A stretch of DNA of 64,000 nt from Bradyrhizobium sp. CCBAU 51627 (GTDB lineage Bacteria; Pseudomonadota; Alphaproteobacteria; Rhizobiales; Xanthobacteraceae): NCBI RefSeq assembly GCF_028128765.1, contig NZ_LBJG01000026.1:62001-126000 (forward strand), read 5' to 3'. This document shows, one piece after another, positions 7,958 through 16,263 of the stretch (its first letter is position 1; every line of letters starts with the position of its first letter). The position numbers and the translations under genes are program-made. The notes beneath the pieces were generated by a model. That model was not told the DNA's origin and searched no databases. It worked only from the letters and a program-made list of their open reading frames with translations.

Positions 7958-8269
7958 CTATTGCTGCGCGGAACCATCCGTGCCCACGCAATCCTTGATC
8001 GCGGTCCTGCGCGCTTCGCCGACCACCTTCTGATCGATCGCCTGCTTCAGGCAATCGAGCCGCGCCTGCGCCATGCAGAGCTGCATCTGGTCGCGCTTGT
8101 CCTGCCCCTTCAGATTCTGGGTCGAGCTGAGGCACGCCATGCGCTTGGTCGCCGGAACCGGCACCGTTGCGGCGGGAGCAGCAGGAGCCGCCGTCGTCGT
8201 CTGCGCAAGCACCGGCGCAGCAATCAGACACAGAAGGCTGGCGGCAAGGGCAACAGGGGGCAGTTTCAT
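7958..8269 (-). CDS. Secreted small PsiF-like protein
   Basis: A 103-residue protein with a signal peptide (MKLPPVALAASLLCLIAAPVLAQ), an Ala/Pro/Thr linker, then a Cys-containing region of about 60 residues. The Cys-x-n-Ala and KDC pattern (KRMACLSS, QLCMAQARLDCLKQ, IKDCVG) resembles PsiF-type periplasmic proteins, whose function is unclear. Four Cys could form two disulfides. ATG 8269 is chosen for the signal peptide. It converges with the DUF2093 gene, 16 bp away. Confidence 0.65.
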   Translation of the reverse strand: MKLPPVALAASLLCLIAAPVLAQTTTAAPAAPAATVPVPATKRMACLSSTQNLKGQDKRDQMQLCMAQARLDCLKQAIDQKVVGEARRTAIKDCVGTDGSAQQ

Positions 8270-8793
8270 CGCAGTCTCCGAAGATCGCTTGTGAGCGATA
8301 GAGGTTGCGCGATGAATGTCGGCTGAATAGCGAGGTGCCGCAGGGGGCAAAGCGAAGCGCGCCCACCCCACGAGATCGGCGCCAACGGCGAAATCAGCGC
8401 TTGCCGAAGCGTTGCTCGCGGGCCTTGTCGAGAGGATCGCTGATCGGATGCCGAAGCGCTGCCGGATCGTCGAAATTCTCTACTGCAGCGTGAGATCACG
8501 GAGTCCTTGCACCTCGTGGTAAGTCATTTCGCGTTGTGGTTGGAATTTTTCTGCAGCTTTGGCACCCTCACGTTGTTTGACGAAGTCCTGGTGAAACAGA
8601 AGGCTGCTAAACTGCGTGTTAGGTAATTGGCCCTGCTCCTTTTATCGCACAGACAATCAAGTCAACCAAACAGCCATTGAGCTTTGGAATCGGCGCAGTC
8701 TGTGAACGGGCTCATATTGAAGAGCCATCCGGCGGGCTACGATCACTTCGAAAATTCGCGATGGAATATCAAGTTAAACGATGGAGGGTGCGC
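8270..8793. other. 524-bp region without a clear gene
   Basis: No complete gene seen. The minus strand at 8394-8495 has a 33-codon open stretch ending DPLDKAREQRFGKR and a stop. This looks like a real protein C-terminus, but it has no ATG and is closed upstream by TGA, so it is a candidate remnant. The rest shows nothing recognisable. Confidence 0.45.
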
Positions 8794-8979
8794 ATGCCCG
8801 CCATATTGGAATTGCTCTATCGTGAATATTGCCGTGCCCGCCTCGCTGAAATGCGAAAACAGCTTCTGATCGCACCTGAGCGCGCTGAAGCTCCGGACAC
8901 GGATTATCATCCTGCGGATCGAATTGACGATGACGGGATGGACATACATCGCAAACCCGGTCACCACGGGCCGAACTGA
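8794..8979 (+). CDS. Small hypothetical protein
   Basis: A 61-residue, highly charged cytosolic protein: MPAILELLYREYCRARLAEM, an amphipathic helix, followed by an acidic and His-rich tail. I chose ATG 8794 because GGAGGG at 8783-8788 is ideally spaced; the frame is open further upstream but without a better site. Function unknown. Confidence 0.55.
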   Translation: MPAILELLYREYCRARLAEMRKQLLIAPERAEAPDTDYHPADRIDDDGMDIHRKPGHHGPN

Positions 8980-9051
8980 AGCGGCCCGAACGTCGGCGAC
9001 CTCTCCCGCGTAGCATTGACCAAGCGATTGGCAACAGTTTGGGAGCCGGCA

Positions 9052-9138
9052 ATGAACACACCCGAATGCTATACTTTCATCGTGGCTTGCGTCTCGTGCC
9101 TGACCATCGCCGGAATGATCGCCGTCGGCGCATGGTGA
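9052..9138 (+). CDS. Candidate 28-residue membrane microprotein
   Basis: MNTPECYTFIVACVSC followed by LTIAGMIAVGAW and a stop. Almost the whole peptide after residue 7 is hydrophobic, so it would be a single-span membrane peptide with three Cys. GGGAG at 9041-9045 lies upstream of the ATG. It is 72 bp downstream of the 61-residue gene and could be co-transcribed. No homologue is known to me; conservation is the deciding test. Confidence 0.4.
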   Translation: MNTPECYTFIVACVSCLTIAGMIAVGAW

Positions 9139-9264
9139 GCATGACTGGCCGCCGAAGCACGATCGCAGGTCGCAGCCGACGCCGCCGGCAAGCACGCCGC
9201 ACCGCATCGAGCTTTGCCTCGCCCGGTTCGCAGGCCCGATTTTGCCGTGATGTCCGCTGTGGAT

Positions 9265-9309
9265 GCAAAAGCGCTGCCGCAGCCTGATACGATGGCGGCG
9301 GCAGCGCTT
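9265..9309 (-). terminator. Rho-independent terminator of GYD-domain gene
   Basis: Read on the minus strand, the 12-bp stem AAGCGCTGCCGC / GCGGCAGCGCTT is followed by TTTT. It lies 13 bp after the stop of the GYD-domain gene. Confidence 0.8.
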
Positions 9310-9321
9310 CAGATCCGGATG

Positions 9322-9657
9322 TCAGCTTCCGGGCGGAGTATAAGAAGAACGCAGCTTCGCCGCGTTCTGGCGCACCTGCTTGATCTCATCCTGCGTGAAC
9401 AACCTCATCAGTTTCACGTTCTGCAGGGTGCCTGCGGTGACGGTCAGGCCGGAGATGGCCGGGGCCGCGCTCGGATCAGGCAGGTCGAAAATCACGAGAA
9501 CGCCTGGGCCGTCGGCCGCAACGCTGTACATCGAAATCAGCTTGCCGCCGGCCGCTTCGATGAGTTTTCTCGCGGCTTCCTGGCGATTGGTCGTGGGATT
9601 TTCCAGAATGGCGTTGAGCGCGCGTTGCGTGTATTGACCTGTGAGGCAAAAATGCAT
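9322..9657 (-). CDS. GYD domain protein
   Basis: A 111-residue protein of the GYD family (ferredoxin-like fold): MHFCLTGQYTQRALNAILENP, a helix RQEAARKLIEAAGGKLISMY, then GPGVLVIFDLPDPSAAPAI and a final strand/helix. The family is small and of unknown biochemical role. It is a single gene with its own terminator; about 260 bp separate it from lpxK and show no gene. Confidence 0.85.
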   Translation of the reverse strand: MHFCLTGQYTQRALNAILENPTTNRQEAARKLIEAAGGKLISMYSVAADGPGVLVIFDLPDPSAAPAISGLTVTAGTLQNVKLMRLFTQDEIKQVRQNAAKLRSSYTPPGS

Positions 9658-9916
9658 GGCATGTTCTCCTCTGAGCTTTTGGCAATAGCTTTCCGTGCCG
9701 TTCCAAACTCGTCGTTACGGCCGCCCATCTGAAATGATGAAGATACATTGCCCGCCGTGGGCATAAACGCCGCCGATGATTTCCGGGAGTTCGGCACGTC
9801 CCGGTGACGGCTCTTGTGAAAGGCTACATCAACTCCCGTACGCGCGGAAGAGGATTCGCTAGCGGCGACATGTCGCTTTTCTGGGGTACGGCAGAGACGT
9901 TGCCCAACGTGCGAGA

Positions 9917-10933
9917 TCAACGCGCGCTGAATCGCCGCTCGCGCGATTTGTACAGATGATCGCCAATCAGTTGCCGCAGCTTTTCCGGTTCATCGAACTC
10001 GAGCTGAACGGCGAACGGCACGATGCCATCAGGCGCGCCCTCGATGCCGCGCAGGCGCGCGAGGTCCTTCTCTGTCGTGACCAACGTGAGCTGCTCGCGC
10101 CGGGCATCCGCGGCGAGCGCGGCGATCTCGGCTGGCGAAAACATGTGGTGGTCGGCGAAGGGTCGCGTGCGCACGACCTCGATGCCGCTGGCGCGCAATG
10201 TGCGGAAGAAGCGCTCGGGATCGCCGATGCCGGCGAAGGCAAGCACAGGCTTGCCGGATAGTCTCGCAACCGATGCCGCGTCCGGCTTCAGCCGCGCGCG
10301 CAGCACCGGCTTGCCGCGTGCGGAAATCTTCGCCGCGACATCGTCCGCGCCATGTCCGTCGCCGATCAGCACCAGCGCGTCGGTGCGCGCGAGCTGCGCT
10401 CCCAGTGGCGCGCGCAAGGGACCGGCGGGAAACACCTTGCCATTGCCGAGGCCGCGTTCGCTGTCGATCACGATCAGCGAGGCATCCTTTGCTAGATGCG
10501 GATTTTGAAAGCCGTCATCCATCAGGATCACGGTGGCGCCTTGCGACTTCGCCAGCGCAACACCGTCGAGACGATCGCGTGCCACCGCGACCGGGACATC
10601 ACGCGCCATCATCAACGGCTCGTCGCCGATATCGGACGCGGTGTGGCGTTCGCGGTCGACCATGACCGGGCCGTTGAGGCGCCCGCCATAGCCGCGGCTG
10701 AGCACCACCGGCGTCTCGCCGAGCTCGCGCAGCAGCCTGGTCAGCGCCAGCACCGTCGGCGTCTTGCCGGCGCCGCCGACATGATAATTGCCGACGCAGA
10801 GCACGGGGATGCCGGCGTCAAAGCCCTTGCGCGCCATGCGGCGCGCGGTGATGGCGCCATAGAGCATGCCCAATGGGCTGAGCAGATGCGACGTCGGAGA
10901 GCGCGGCCGGTACCAGAAGGCCGGCTCACGCAT
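9917..10933 (-). CDS. lpxK: Tetraacyldisaccharide 4'-kinase
   Basis: A 338-residue protein. LpxK phosphorylates the 4' position of the tetraacyl disaccharide-1-phosphate to give lipid IVA at the inner-membrane face. Visible features are an N-terminal membrane-associated helix, the P-loop NYHVGGAGKTPT (about residues 48-59), the LSRGYGG motif, and MDDGFQNPHL, a hallmark of the family. The length fits. It is the last gene of a minus-strand envelope block and overlaps the upstream waaA stop by 8 bp, which indicates coupled translation. Confidence 0.96.
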   Translation of the reverse strand: MREPAFWYRPRSPTSHLLSPLGMLYGAITARRMARKGFDAGIPVLCVGNYHVGGAGKTPTVLALTRLLRELGETPVVLSRGYGGRLNGPVMVDRERHTASDIGDEPLMMARDVPVAVARDRLDGVALAKSQGATVILMDDGFQNPHLAKDASLIVIDSERGLGNGKVFPAGPLRAPLGAQLARTDALVLIGDGHGADDVAAKISARGKPVLRARLKPDAASVARLSGKPVLAFAGIGDPERFFRTLRASGIEVVRTRPFADHHMFSPAEIAALAADARREQLTLVTTEKDLARLRGIEGAPDGIVPFAVQLEFDEPEKLRQLIGDHLYKSRERRFSAR

Positions 10934-12254
10934 TGGCGGCTCCCATCTCGATCCGCAACTGCATCAGATACGGCTCGAGCGCCGTCATGGTGCGATCGAG
11001 CGCACCGCCGAGCTCCTCGACCACGCCGCTTCCCGCGCGCTGCAGCTTGTCGCGCACGGTCGGATCGGCCAGCAACAGGCCGAGCTGCTTGACCAGCGCC
11101 TCCTGCGTGTCGGCCTGGCGCGCGCCGCCGCGGCTATCGAGCGCCTGATAGACATCGGCGAAGTTGAAGACGTTCGGACCATGGACAATGGCCGCCCCCA
11201 ACTTGATCGCCTCGATCGGATTCTGGCCGCCATGGCGGATCAGCGAACCGCCCATGAACACGATGGGCGACAGGCGGTAGAACAGGCCGAGCTCGCCCAT
11301 GGTGTCGGCGACATAGATGTCGGTCGTGGCCGTCGGCAGCTCGTCGCGCGAGCGCAACGCCGGCTTCAGGCCGGACGCCGTGACCAGCCCCGCGATCGAG
11401 GGGCCGCGATCCGGATGCCGCGGCACGATGACGGTCAGAAGCTGCGGGAAGTGACCGACGAGGCTGCGATGCGCCGCGACCAGCATTTCGTCCTCGCCCG
11501 GATGGGTCGAAGCCGCAACGATGATCGGGCGTCCCCGCGTCATCGTCATCAGCCGTTCGAGCTTGGCGGGATCTGCCGGCGGCGCCGGCACGTCGAGCTT
11601 GAGATTGCCCGTGGTGAGGACATCGCGGCTGCCGAGCGCGGAAAAGCGCTCGGCGTCTAGCTTCGACTGCGCGAGGCAGATGTCGAACCGCGACAGCAGC
11701 GCCGAGATGGTGCCGTGCATCCGCCGCCAGCGCGGGAAGGACCGCGGCGACATCCGCCCGTTGATCAGCACCATCGGTACTCGGCGCGCCGCGCCCGCCA
11801 GGATCAGATTCGGCCAGAGATCGGATTCGATGAACAGCGCCAGCGACGGCTTCCAATGGTCGAGGAAGCGCGCGACATAGCGCGGGGAATCATACGGCAC
11901 ATATTGATGGATGACGTCGGGCGGAAAGCGTTTTGCGACGACCGCGGCCGAAGTCACCGTGCCCGAGGTGAGCAGGATGCGTAGGTTGAGATCGCGCAGG
12001 CGCTCAATCAGCGCCGCTGCCGCCAACACCTCGCCGACGCTGGCACCGTGGATCCAGACCAGCGGGCCGTGCGGGCGCACGTCCCGGGACAGGCCGCGCC
12101 GCTCGCCGACGCGCGCGGGATCTTCCTTGCCCTGCTTCAGCCGCCGCTTGATCAGCGCCGGCGCGAGCGGCACGAGGCCGGTGGCGAGGCGCCGATACAT
12201 CCGCAGCGTCATCGGCAGGGACTTCGGGACCGCATGGGGCAGCGAGCTAGCCAT
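10926..12254 (-). CDS. waaA: Kdo transferase
   Basis: A 442-residue GT30 glycosyltransferase that adds Kdo from CMP-Kdo to lipid IVA. It has an N-terminal membrane-anchoring region (LRMYRRLATGLVPLAPALIK), then WIHGASVGE with the conserved catalytic Glu, and the C-terminal donor-binding segment with FMGGSLIRHGGQNPIEA. The start at ATG 12254 overlaps the upstream acyltransferase stop by 8 bp; another ATG lies ten codons earlier but inside that gene. Directly followed by lpxK, the enzyme of the preceding lipid A step. Confidence 0.95.
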   Translation of the reverse strand: MASSLPHAVPKSLPMTLRMYRRLATGLVPLAPALIKRRLKQGKEDPARVGERRGLSRDVRPHGPLVWIHGASVGEVLAAAALIERLRDLNLRILLTSGTVTSAAVVAKRFPPDVIHQYVPYDSPRYVARFLDHWKPSLALFIESDLWPNLILAGAARRVPMVLINGRMSPRSFPRWRRMHGTISALLSRFDICLAQSKLDAERFSALGSRDVLTTGNLKLDVPAPPADPAKLERLMTMTRGRPIIVAASTHPGEDEMLVAAHRSLVGHFPQLLTVIVPRHPDRGPSIAGLVTASGLKPALRSRDELPTATTDIYVADTMGELGLFYRLSPIVFMGGSLIRHGGQNPIEAIKLGAAIVHGPNVFNFADVYQALDSRGGARQADTQEALVKQLGLLLADPTVRDKLQRAGSGVVEELGGALDRTMTALEPYLMQLRIEMGAANA

Positions 12255-12960
12255 CGGCAGGCCCCGGACGCCCGAGCTGCGCATAGGCGCGGCGGGTGGC
12301 CTCGTTCAGCGTCTCTTCCAGCTCCAGCCGCAGCGTTTCCATCATGGCGGCATCGGCATCTGCGGGAACGTGGATTTCCTTGATGCCGACCAGCGCGCCC
12401 CGCCCGAACGGCAGGTTGATGGTGGTGCGATCCCAGTTCTTGAGCCTGACGAAGCGGCTCGTCGCCATGGCGAAAGGCATGATCGGACGCCCCGATTCCC
12501 GTGCCAGCATGATGATGCCGAGTCCAGCGACGCGCGCGCGCTTGGGGACATCGGCTGTCAGCGCGACATTACAACCGTCCTGGAGCGTTCGCACCATCTC
12601 CTTGAAGGCGCCGACCCCGCCTTTGCGGTGGAAAGCGCCGCCATGGTCGCCCGAACCGCGGATGAGACCGATGCCGAGCCGCTCCACCGCGATCGCGTTG
12701 AACTCGCCGTCGCGATGACGGGAGATCAGGACCTTGGCGCGATAGGAGTCCTTGTTCTTGATGAACGGGGTGAGGAAATGCTGGCCGTGCCAGAAGGCAA
12801 AGATCGCCGGGATCTGCGGCTCGACGATGTCATAGACATCGGGCGGATCAAAGGTGAATTTGTTGGTCCGCCAGACCAGACGCAGATATTCGGCCGCCAG
12901 AAACCCGACGGCACGCTGAAACCAGCTGCTTCGCAGCGTATTGCGAAGCAGTCTTCTCAA
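12247..12960 (-). CDS. DUF374 lysophospholipid acyltransferase-like protein
   Basis: A 237-residue protein of the DUF374 branch of the lysophospholipid acyltransferase superfamily. It has FAFWHGQHFLTPFIK, an HG-like motif near residue 58, then RGSGDHGGAFHRKGG and LTADVPKRARVAGLGIIMLA. The fold is clear; the acyl acceptor is unknown. The position before waaA and lpxK suggests a role in lipid A or membrane lipid acylation. Its ATG overlaps the DUF4170 stop by 4 bp (ATGA). Confidence 0.85.
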   Translation of the reverse strand: MRRLLRNTLRSSWFQRAVGFLAAEYLRLVWRTNKFTFDPPDVYDIVEPQIPAIFAFWHGQHFLTPFIKNKDSYRAKVLISRHRDGEFNAIAVERLGIGLIRGSGDHGGAFHRKGGVGAFKEMVRTLQDGCNVALTADVPKRARVAGLGIIMLARESGRPIMPFAMATSRFVRLKNWDRTTINLPFGRGALVGIKEIHVPADADAAMMETLRLELEETLNEATRRAYAQLGRPGPADG

Positions 12961-13199
12961 CGCGCCGGTTCTTGATTGGGGTCGAGCAGCCGGTGGAGAT
13001 GGACGATGAAATAGCGCATCTGCGCGTTGTCGACCGTGCTCTGCGCCTTCGCGCGCCAGGCGGCGTGAGCGGTGGCATAGTTCGGATAGAGGCCGACGAT
13101 CTCGACGTCGTCGAGATTCTTGAAGACGTTTTGCTCGAGATCGACGAGCTCGCCGCCGATGACGAGATGAAGCAGTTGTTGCGGGGCACTATCTGGCAT
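12957..13199 (-). CDS. DUF4170 family protein
   Basis: An 80-residue soluble protein: LLHLVIGGELVDLEQNVFKN, then VEIVGLYPNYATAHAAWRAKAQ, then QMRYFIVHLHRLLDP. This is the alphaproteobacterial DUF4170 family, of unknown function. I chose ATG 13199; the 19 codons before it lack a domain. It overlaps the acyltransferase gene by 4 bp and follows the inositol-monophosphatase-like gene by 62 bp, so it is part of the envelope block. Confidence 0.85.
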   Translation of the reverse strand: MPDSAPQQLLHLVIGGELVDLEQNVFKNLDDVEIVGLYPNYATAHAAWRAKAQSTVDNAQMRYFIVHLHRLLDPNQEPAR

Positions 13200-13261
13200 G
13201 AGTTCTGTTCCTAATGGTCTGCCCGGCAAAGCAGTTGTCGACAAGCACGCCGACAAGCGCT

Positions 13262-14074
13262 TCAGGGCAAGGGACGGTTTCGAAAATGCGCGACAATGCT
13301 CGCATGACGATCGCGTCCCGCTGCCACCAGCACCCCGTGCGTCACTTCCCGACGATTATAAAGGATGGGATCTCCGGAGAGGTCGCTCATCCTACCATCC
13401 GCTTCCTGCACGATCAAATCGGCCGCCGCAAGGTCCCAATCATGGCTGTTGCCCCCCGCAAAAGCCGCATCCAGCCCGCCATGGGCAACCCGGCAAAGGC
13501 GGAGCGCGAGCGAACCGATTCGCGGATGCAGCTTGATCTCGCCCAGCGACGGCTTCAGCCGCTCGACCAGCGGCTTGGGGCCGGCGACGCGTGCAAAGTC
13601 GAGCTCGCTGCCGGAATTTGCCCGGACCGGGATGTCGTTGAGCAGCGTGCCGCGGCCGCGGGCGGCGAAGAAGAACTCACTGGTAACAGGCGCGAACACC
13701 GCGGCCAGCACCGGCGAAGCACCCTCGACCAGCGCTACGCTGACGCACCAATCGTCATGACCCCCAAGATAGTTGCGCGTGCCGTCGATGGGATCGACCA
13801 CCCAGGTCAGCCGCCGCGACAGCCGTGTGGAATCGTCGGCGCTCTCCTCCGACAGCCAGCCATAGTCCGGCGTAGCGCCACGCAGGCGTGCTTCGAGGAG
13901 ATCATTGACGGCGATGTCGGCTTCCGAGACCGGGGAGGACGCGCCCTTGATCCACTTCTTCAACTCGGTGCGGAACATCGATTGCGCGAGTGCGCCTGCC
14001 TCCCGCACCGTGTCTTGCAGCAGCGCGGCGTCGCGCGTCAGGATCGTTGCGTCGGAGAAGTCAGCGTCCGCCAA
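13262..14074 (-). CDS. Inositol monophosphatase / CysQ-like phosphatase
   Basis: A 270-residue Li-sensitive-type Mg-dependent phosphatase. LSEESADD contains the metal-binding Glu; WVVDPIDGTRNY is the DPIDGT signature (about residues 91-102); HDWDLAAADLI carries the last metal Asp. Substrate could be inositol phosphate, 3'-phosphoadenosine 5'-phosphate or another sugar phosphate. The motif does not decide this. The start overlaps the pmbA stop by 14 bp. The envelope-gene context may hint at a sugar phosphate, which is inference only. Confidence 0.88.
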   Translation of the reverse strand: MADADFSDATILTRDAALLQDTVREAGALAQSMFRTELKKWIKGASSPVSEADIAVNDLLEARLRGATPDYGWLSEESADDSTRLSRRLTWVVDPIDGTRNYLGGHDDWCVSVALVEGASPVLAAVFAPVTSEFFFAARGRGTLLNDIPVRANSGSELDFARVAGPKPLVERLKPSLGEIKLHPRIGSLALRLCRVAHGGLDAAFAGGNSHDWDLAAADLIVQEADGRMSDLSGDPILYNRREVTHGVLVAAGRDRHASIVAHFRNRPLP

Positions 14075-15458
14075 GCGTCAATCCCTCGATGCGCACCGTC
14101 GGCGCATTGATGCCGTAGCGGAATTCGAGATTGTTGGCCGGCTGCATCGATTTGAAGATCTCGAACAGATGGCCGGCGATCGTCACCTCGCTGACGGGAT
14201 AGGTGAGCTCGCCGTTCTCGATCCAGAAACCGGAGGCACCACGGCTGTAGTCGCCGGTGACGCCGTTGACGCCCGAGCCGATCAGATCGGTGACGTAGAA
14301 ACCCTGGCTGATGTCGGCGATCAGCTCGGCCGGCGTCGGTGTGCCGGGCTCGAGATGCAGATTGTACGGCCCGGGCGAGGGCGAGGACGAGACGCCGCGA
14401 TGGGCGTGGCCTGTGGTGGTGAGGCCGAGCTCGCGCGCGGTGGCGCAATCGAGCAGCCAGGTCGTCAGCACGCCTTCGTCGACCAGCGCGATTGTCTTCA
14501 CCGCGACGCCCTCGGCATCGAACGTCTGCGAGCGCAGGCCGCGCTTGCGCAAGGGATCATCGACGATGCGGATGTTCTTGGCGAACAGCTGCTCGCCGAG
14601 CTTGTCCTTGAGGAAACTGGTCTTGCGCGCGATGGAGGCGCCGTTGATGGCACCGACGAGATGGCCGACCAGCGAGCCCGCGACGCGCGGGTCGAACACC
14701 ACGGGCACCTTGCAGGTTTCGACCTTGCGCGGATTATAGCGGGCGACGGTGCGCTCGCCGGCGGAACGGCCGACGGCTTGCGGCGACAGCAGATCGGCGC
14801 CGTGCGGCGCCGAGGTGAAGTCGTAGTCGCGTTCCATGCTGGTGCCTTCGCCGGCGATTGCGGTCGCCGAGATGCCCTGGCTGGAGCGCAGGTAAGAGCC
14901 GTGGAAACCTGTGCTGGTGACGAGCACCATGCCGCCGATGCCTGATGAGGCCGAGGCGCCGCCCGACTTGGATACACCCTTCACGGCGAGCGCAGCAGCC
15001 TCTGCCTCCAGCGCGCGGCGTTCGAGCTCAGCCGTTGCCGGCACATTGGGATCGAGCAGATCGAGATCGGGGAAATCACGCGCGAGCAGCGCGGGATCGG
15101 CAAGGCCGACATATTTGTCGGCTGGAGCCACGCGTGCCATTGCGACTGCGCGCTCGGCAAGCTTGGTGACGGCATCGCCGCCGACATCGTTCGTCGAGAC
15201 CACGGCCTGACGCTGGCCGACCAGCACGCGCAGGCCGACATCGTCGCCCTCGGACCGCTCGGACTCCTCGACGCGGCCGTCGCGCACCTCGACACCTTGC
15301 GAGATGCCGCGCACCGCGACCGCATCGGCCGCATCCGCACCGGCGCGCTTTGCCGCCTCGACCAGACGCTGAGCGAGATCCGAGAGCGCAGACTGATCGA
15401 ACAGGTCGCGGTTGGCTTTGGGCGAAAGCGTCGAGCTTGCGGATGGTGAAGAGTTCAC
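14061..15458 (-). CDS. pmbA: TldE/PmbA-type metalloprotease partner
   Basis: About 465 residues. The N-terminal domain with VEVRDGRVEESERSEGDDVGLRVLVG and the C-terminal segments GLTTTGHAHRGVSSSPSPG and YGINAPTVRIEGLTLGG are typical of PmbA (TldE). In E. coli TldD/TldE mature microcin B17 and degrade CcdA; TldD has the HExxxH zinc site, and PmbA lacks it, as here. tldD is not in this window. I propose GTG 15458 because the sequence upstream (to an ATG at 15527) is not family-like. It heads the envelope block on the minus strand. Confidence 0.9.
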   Translation of the reverse strand: MNSSPSASSTLSPKANRDLFDQSALSDLAQRLVEAAKRAGADAADAVAVRGISQGVEVRDGRVEESERSEGDDVGLRVLVGQRQAVVSTNDVGGDAVTKLAERAVAMARVAPADKYVGLADPALLARDFPDLDLLDPNVPATAELERRALEAEAAALAVKGVSKSGGASASSGIGGMVLVTSTGFHGSYLRSSQGISATAIAGEGTSMERDYDFTSAPHGADLLSPQAVGRSAGERTVARYNPRKVETCKVPVVFDPRVAGSLVGHLVGAINGASIARKTSFLKDKLGEQLFAKNIRIVDDPLRKRGLRSQTFDAEGVAVKTIALVDEGVLTTWLLDCATARELGLTTTGHAHRGVSSSPSPGPYNLHLEPGTPTPAELIADISQGFYVTDLIGSGVNGVTGDYSRGASGFWIENGELTYPVSEVTIAGHLFEIFKSMQPANNLEFRYGINAPTVRIEGLTLGGR

Positions 15459-15729
15459 GAACGAAATCCTGTTGGGGCGCGGGAGGTTTCCGGGCGACCT
15501 TGGGCCCTGAACACCAGATGTGCCCAAATGGTGCGGACTTCAAGCATTTTCAGCCCGCAAAAGGCTCAGATTCGCGCTTCTCGCGCAACGTCTCGTCAAT
15601 CATGCGCGCCAAGGTCTTGTCAATCATGCGGCCCGGTGACGCTGGATTAACCAGCCTTTTTAAGCGGTTTCGGAAAGGGCCTGCGCTAAGGTCCTCGCAT
15701 CGACCGGGAACACAATCCTGGCGGGGAGA

Positions 15730-16257
15730 ATGAAAGCCGTGAGGCGTCAAACATCAACATGCGGGGTCAACCCCGCCGGGTCGAGCCGCAGCTTGCGGCT
15801 CGACCCTCATTCCCTTCCGGTCCGCTTCGATGCGCATGATCCGCGCGCCGACGGATCCACAAGACAGATCGAGCTTCATCGCGAACGCGTCGTGCTGCGC
15901 CGTGCGGTCCGCGGCATGCAGATGGCGATCAACGTGCGCGTCAGCGACTTCACCGGCGTCGCGCTGCGCGGTAACGACGAGGCGCAGGCCCTCGTGCTGG
16001 TCCATCGCGACCCCTCCCTGTCCGTTCCGCTGCTGGTCGGCGCCGACAGCGACGAACTCGCTGAAGCCTGGGCGATCTGGAGCGAGGTCTTTGCGCTTCC
16101 GCAGCTCGACGAAGGCGCCCGCAAGCCGGCCGCCCGGCGTCGCCGCGCCAATGCGATCCGTGCCCGCCGCCCGAAATTCCTGATGCGCCGACGCACCGCC
16201 ATGGCGCGCGAGCTGCCGATTCATCGCGAAGAACGCGAGATCATCGCAAGGAATTGA
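15730..16257 (+). CDS. DUF6101 family protein
   Basis: A 175-residue basic protein: a disordered N-terminus, a beta-rich middle (VVLRRAVRGMQMAINVRVSDFTGVALR, then VLVHRDPSLSVPLLV), and an Arg-rich C-terminal third (RRRRANAIRARRPKFLMRRR). It fits the DUF6101 family of Bradyrhizobium and relatives; function is unknown. No signal peptide. The basic tail could bind nucleic acid, which is inference. It converges with ubiA, 6 bp apart. Confidence 0.75.
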   Translation: MKAVRRQTSTCGVNPAGSSRSLRLDPHSLPVRFDAHDPRADGSTRQIELHRERVVLRRAVRGMQMAINVRVSDFTGVALRGNDEAQALVLVHRDPSLSVPLLVGADSDELAEAWAIWSEVFALPQLDEGARKPAARRRRANAIRARRPKFLMRRRTAMARELPIHREEREIIARN

Positions 16258-16263
16258 GCGAAG

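Noticed and set aside
9537..9920. Minus-strand 127-codon frame partly over the GYD gene
   Set aside because: Overlaps the GYD gene in another frame; composition and content show no domain.
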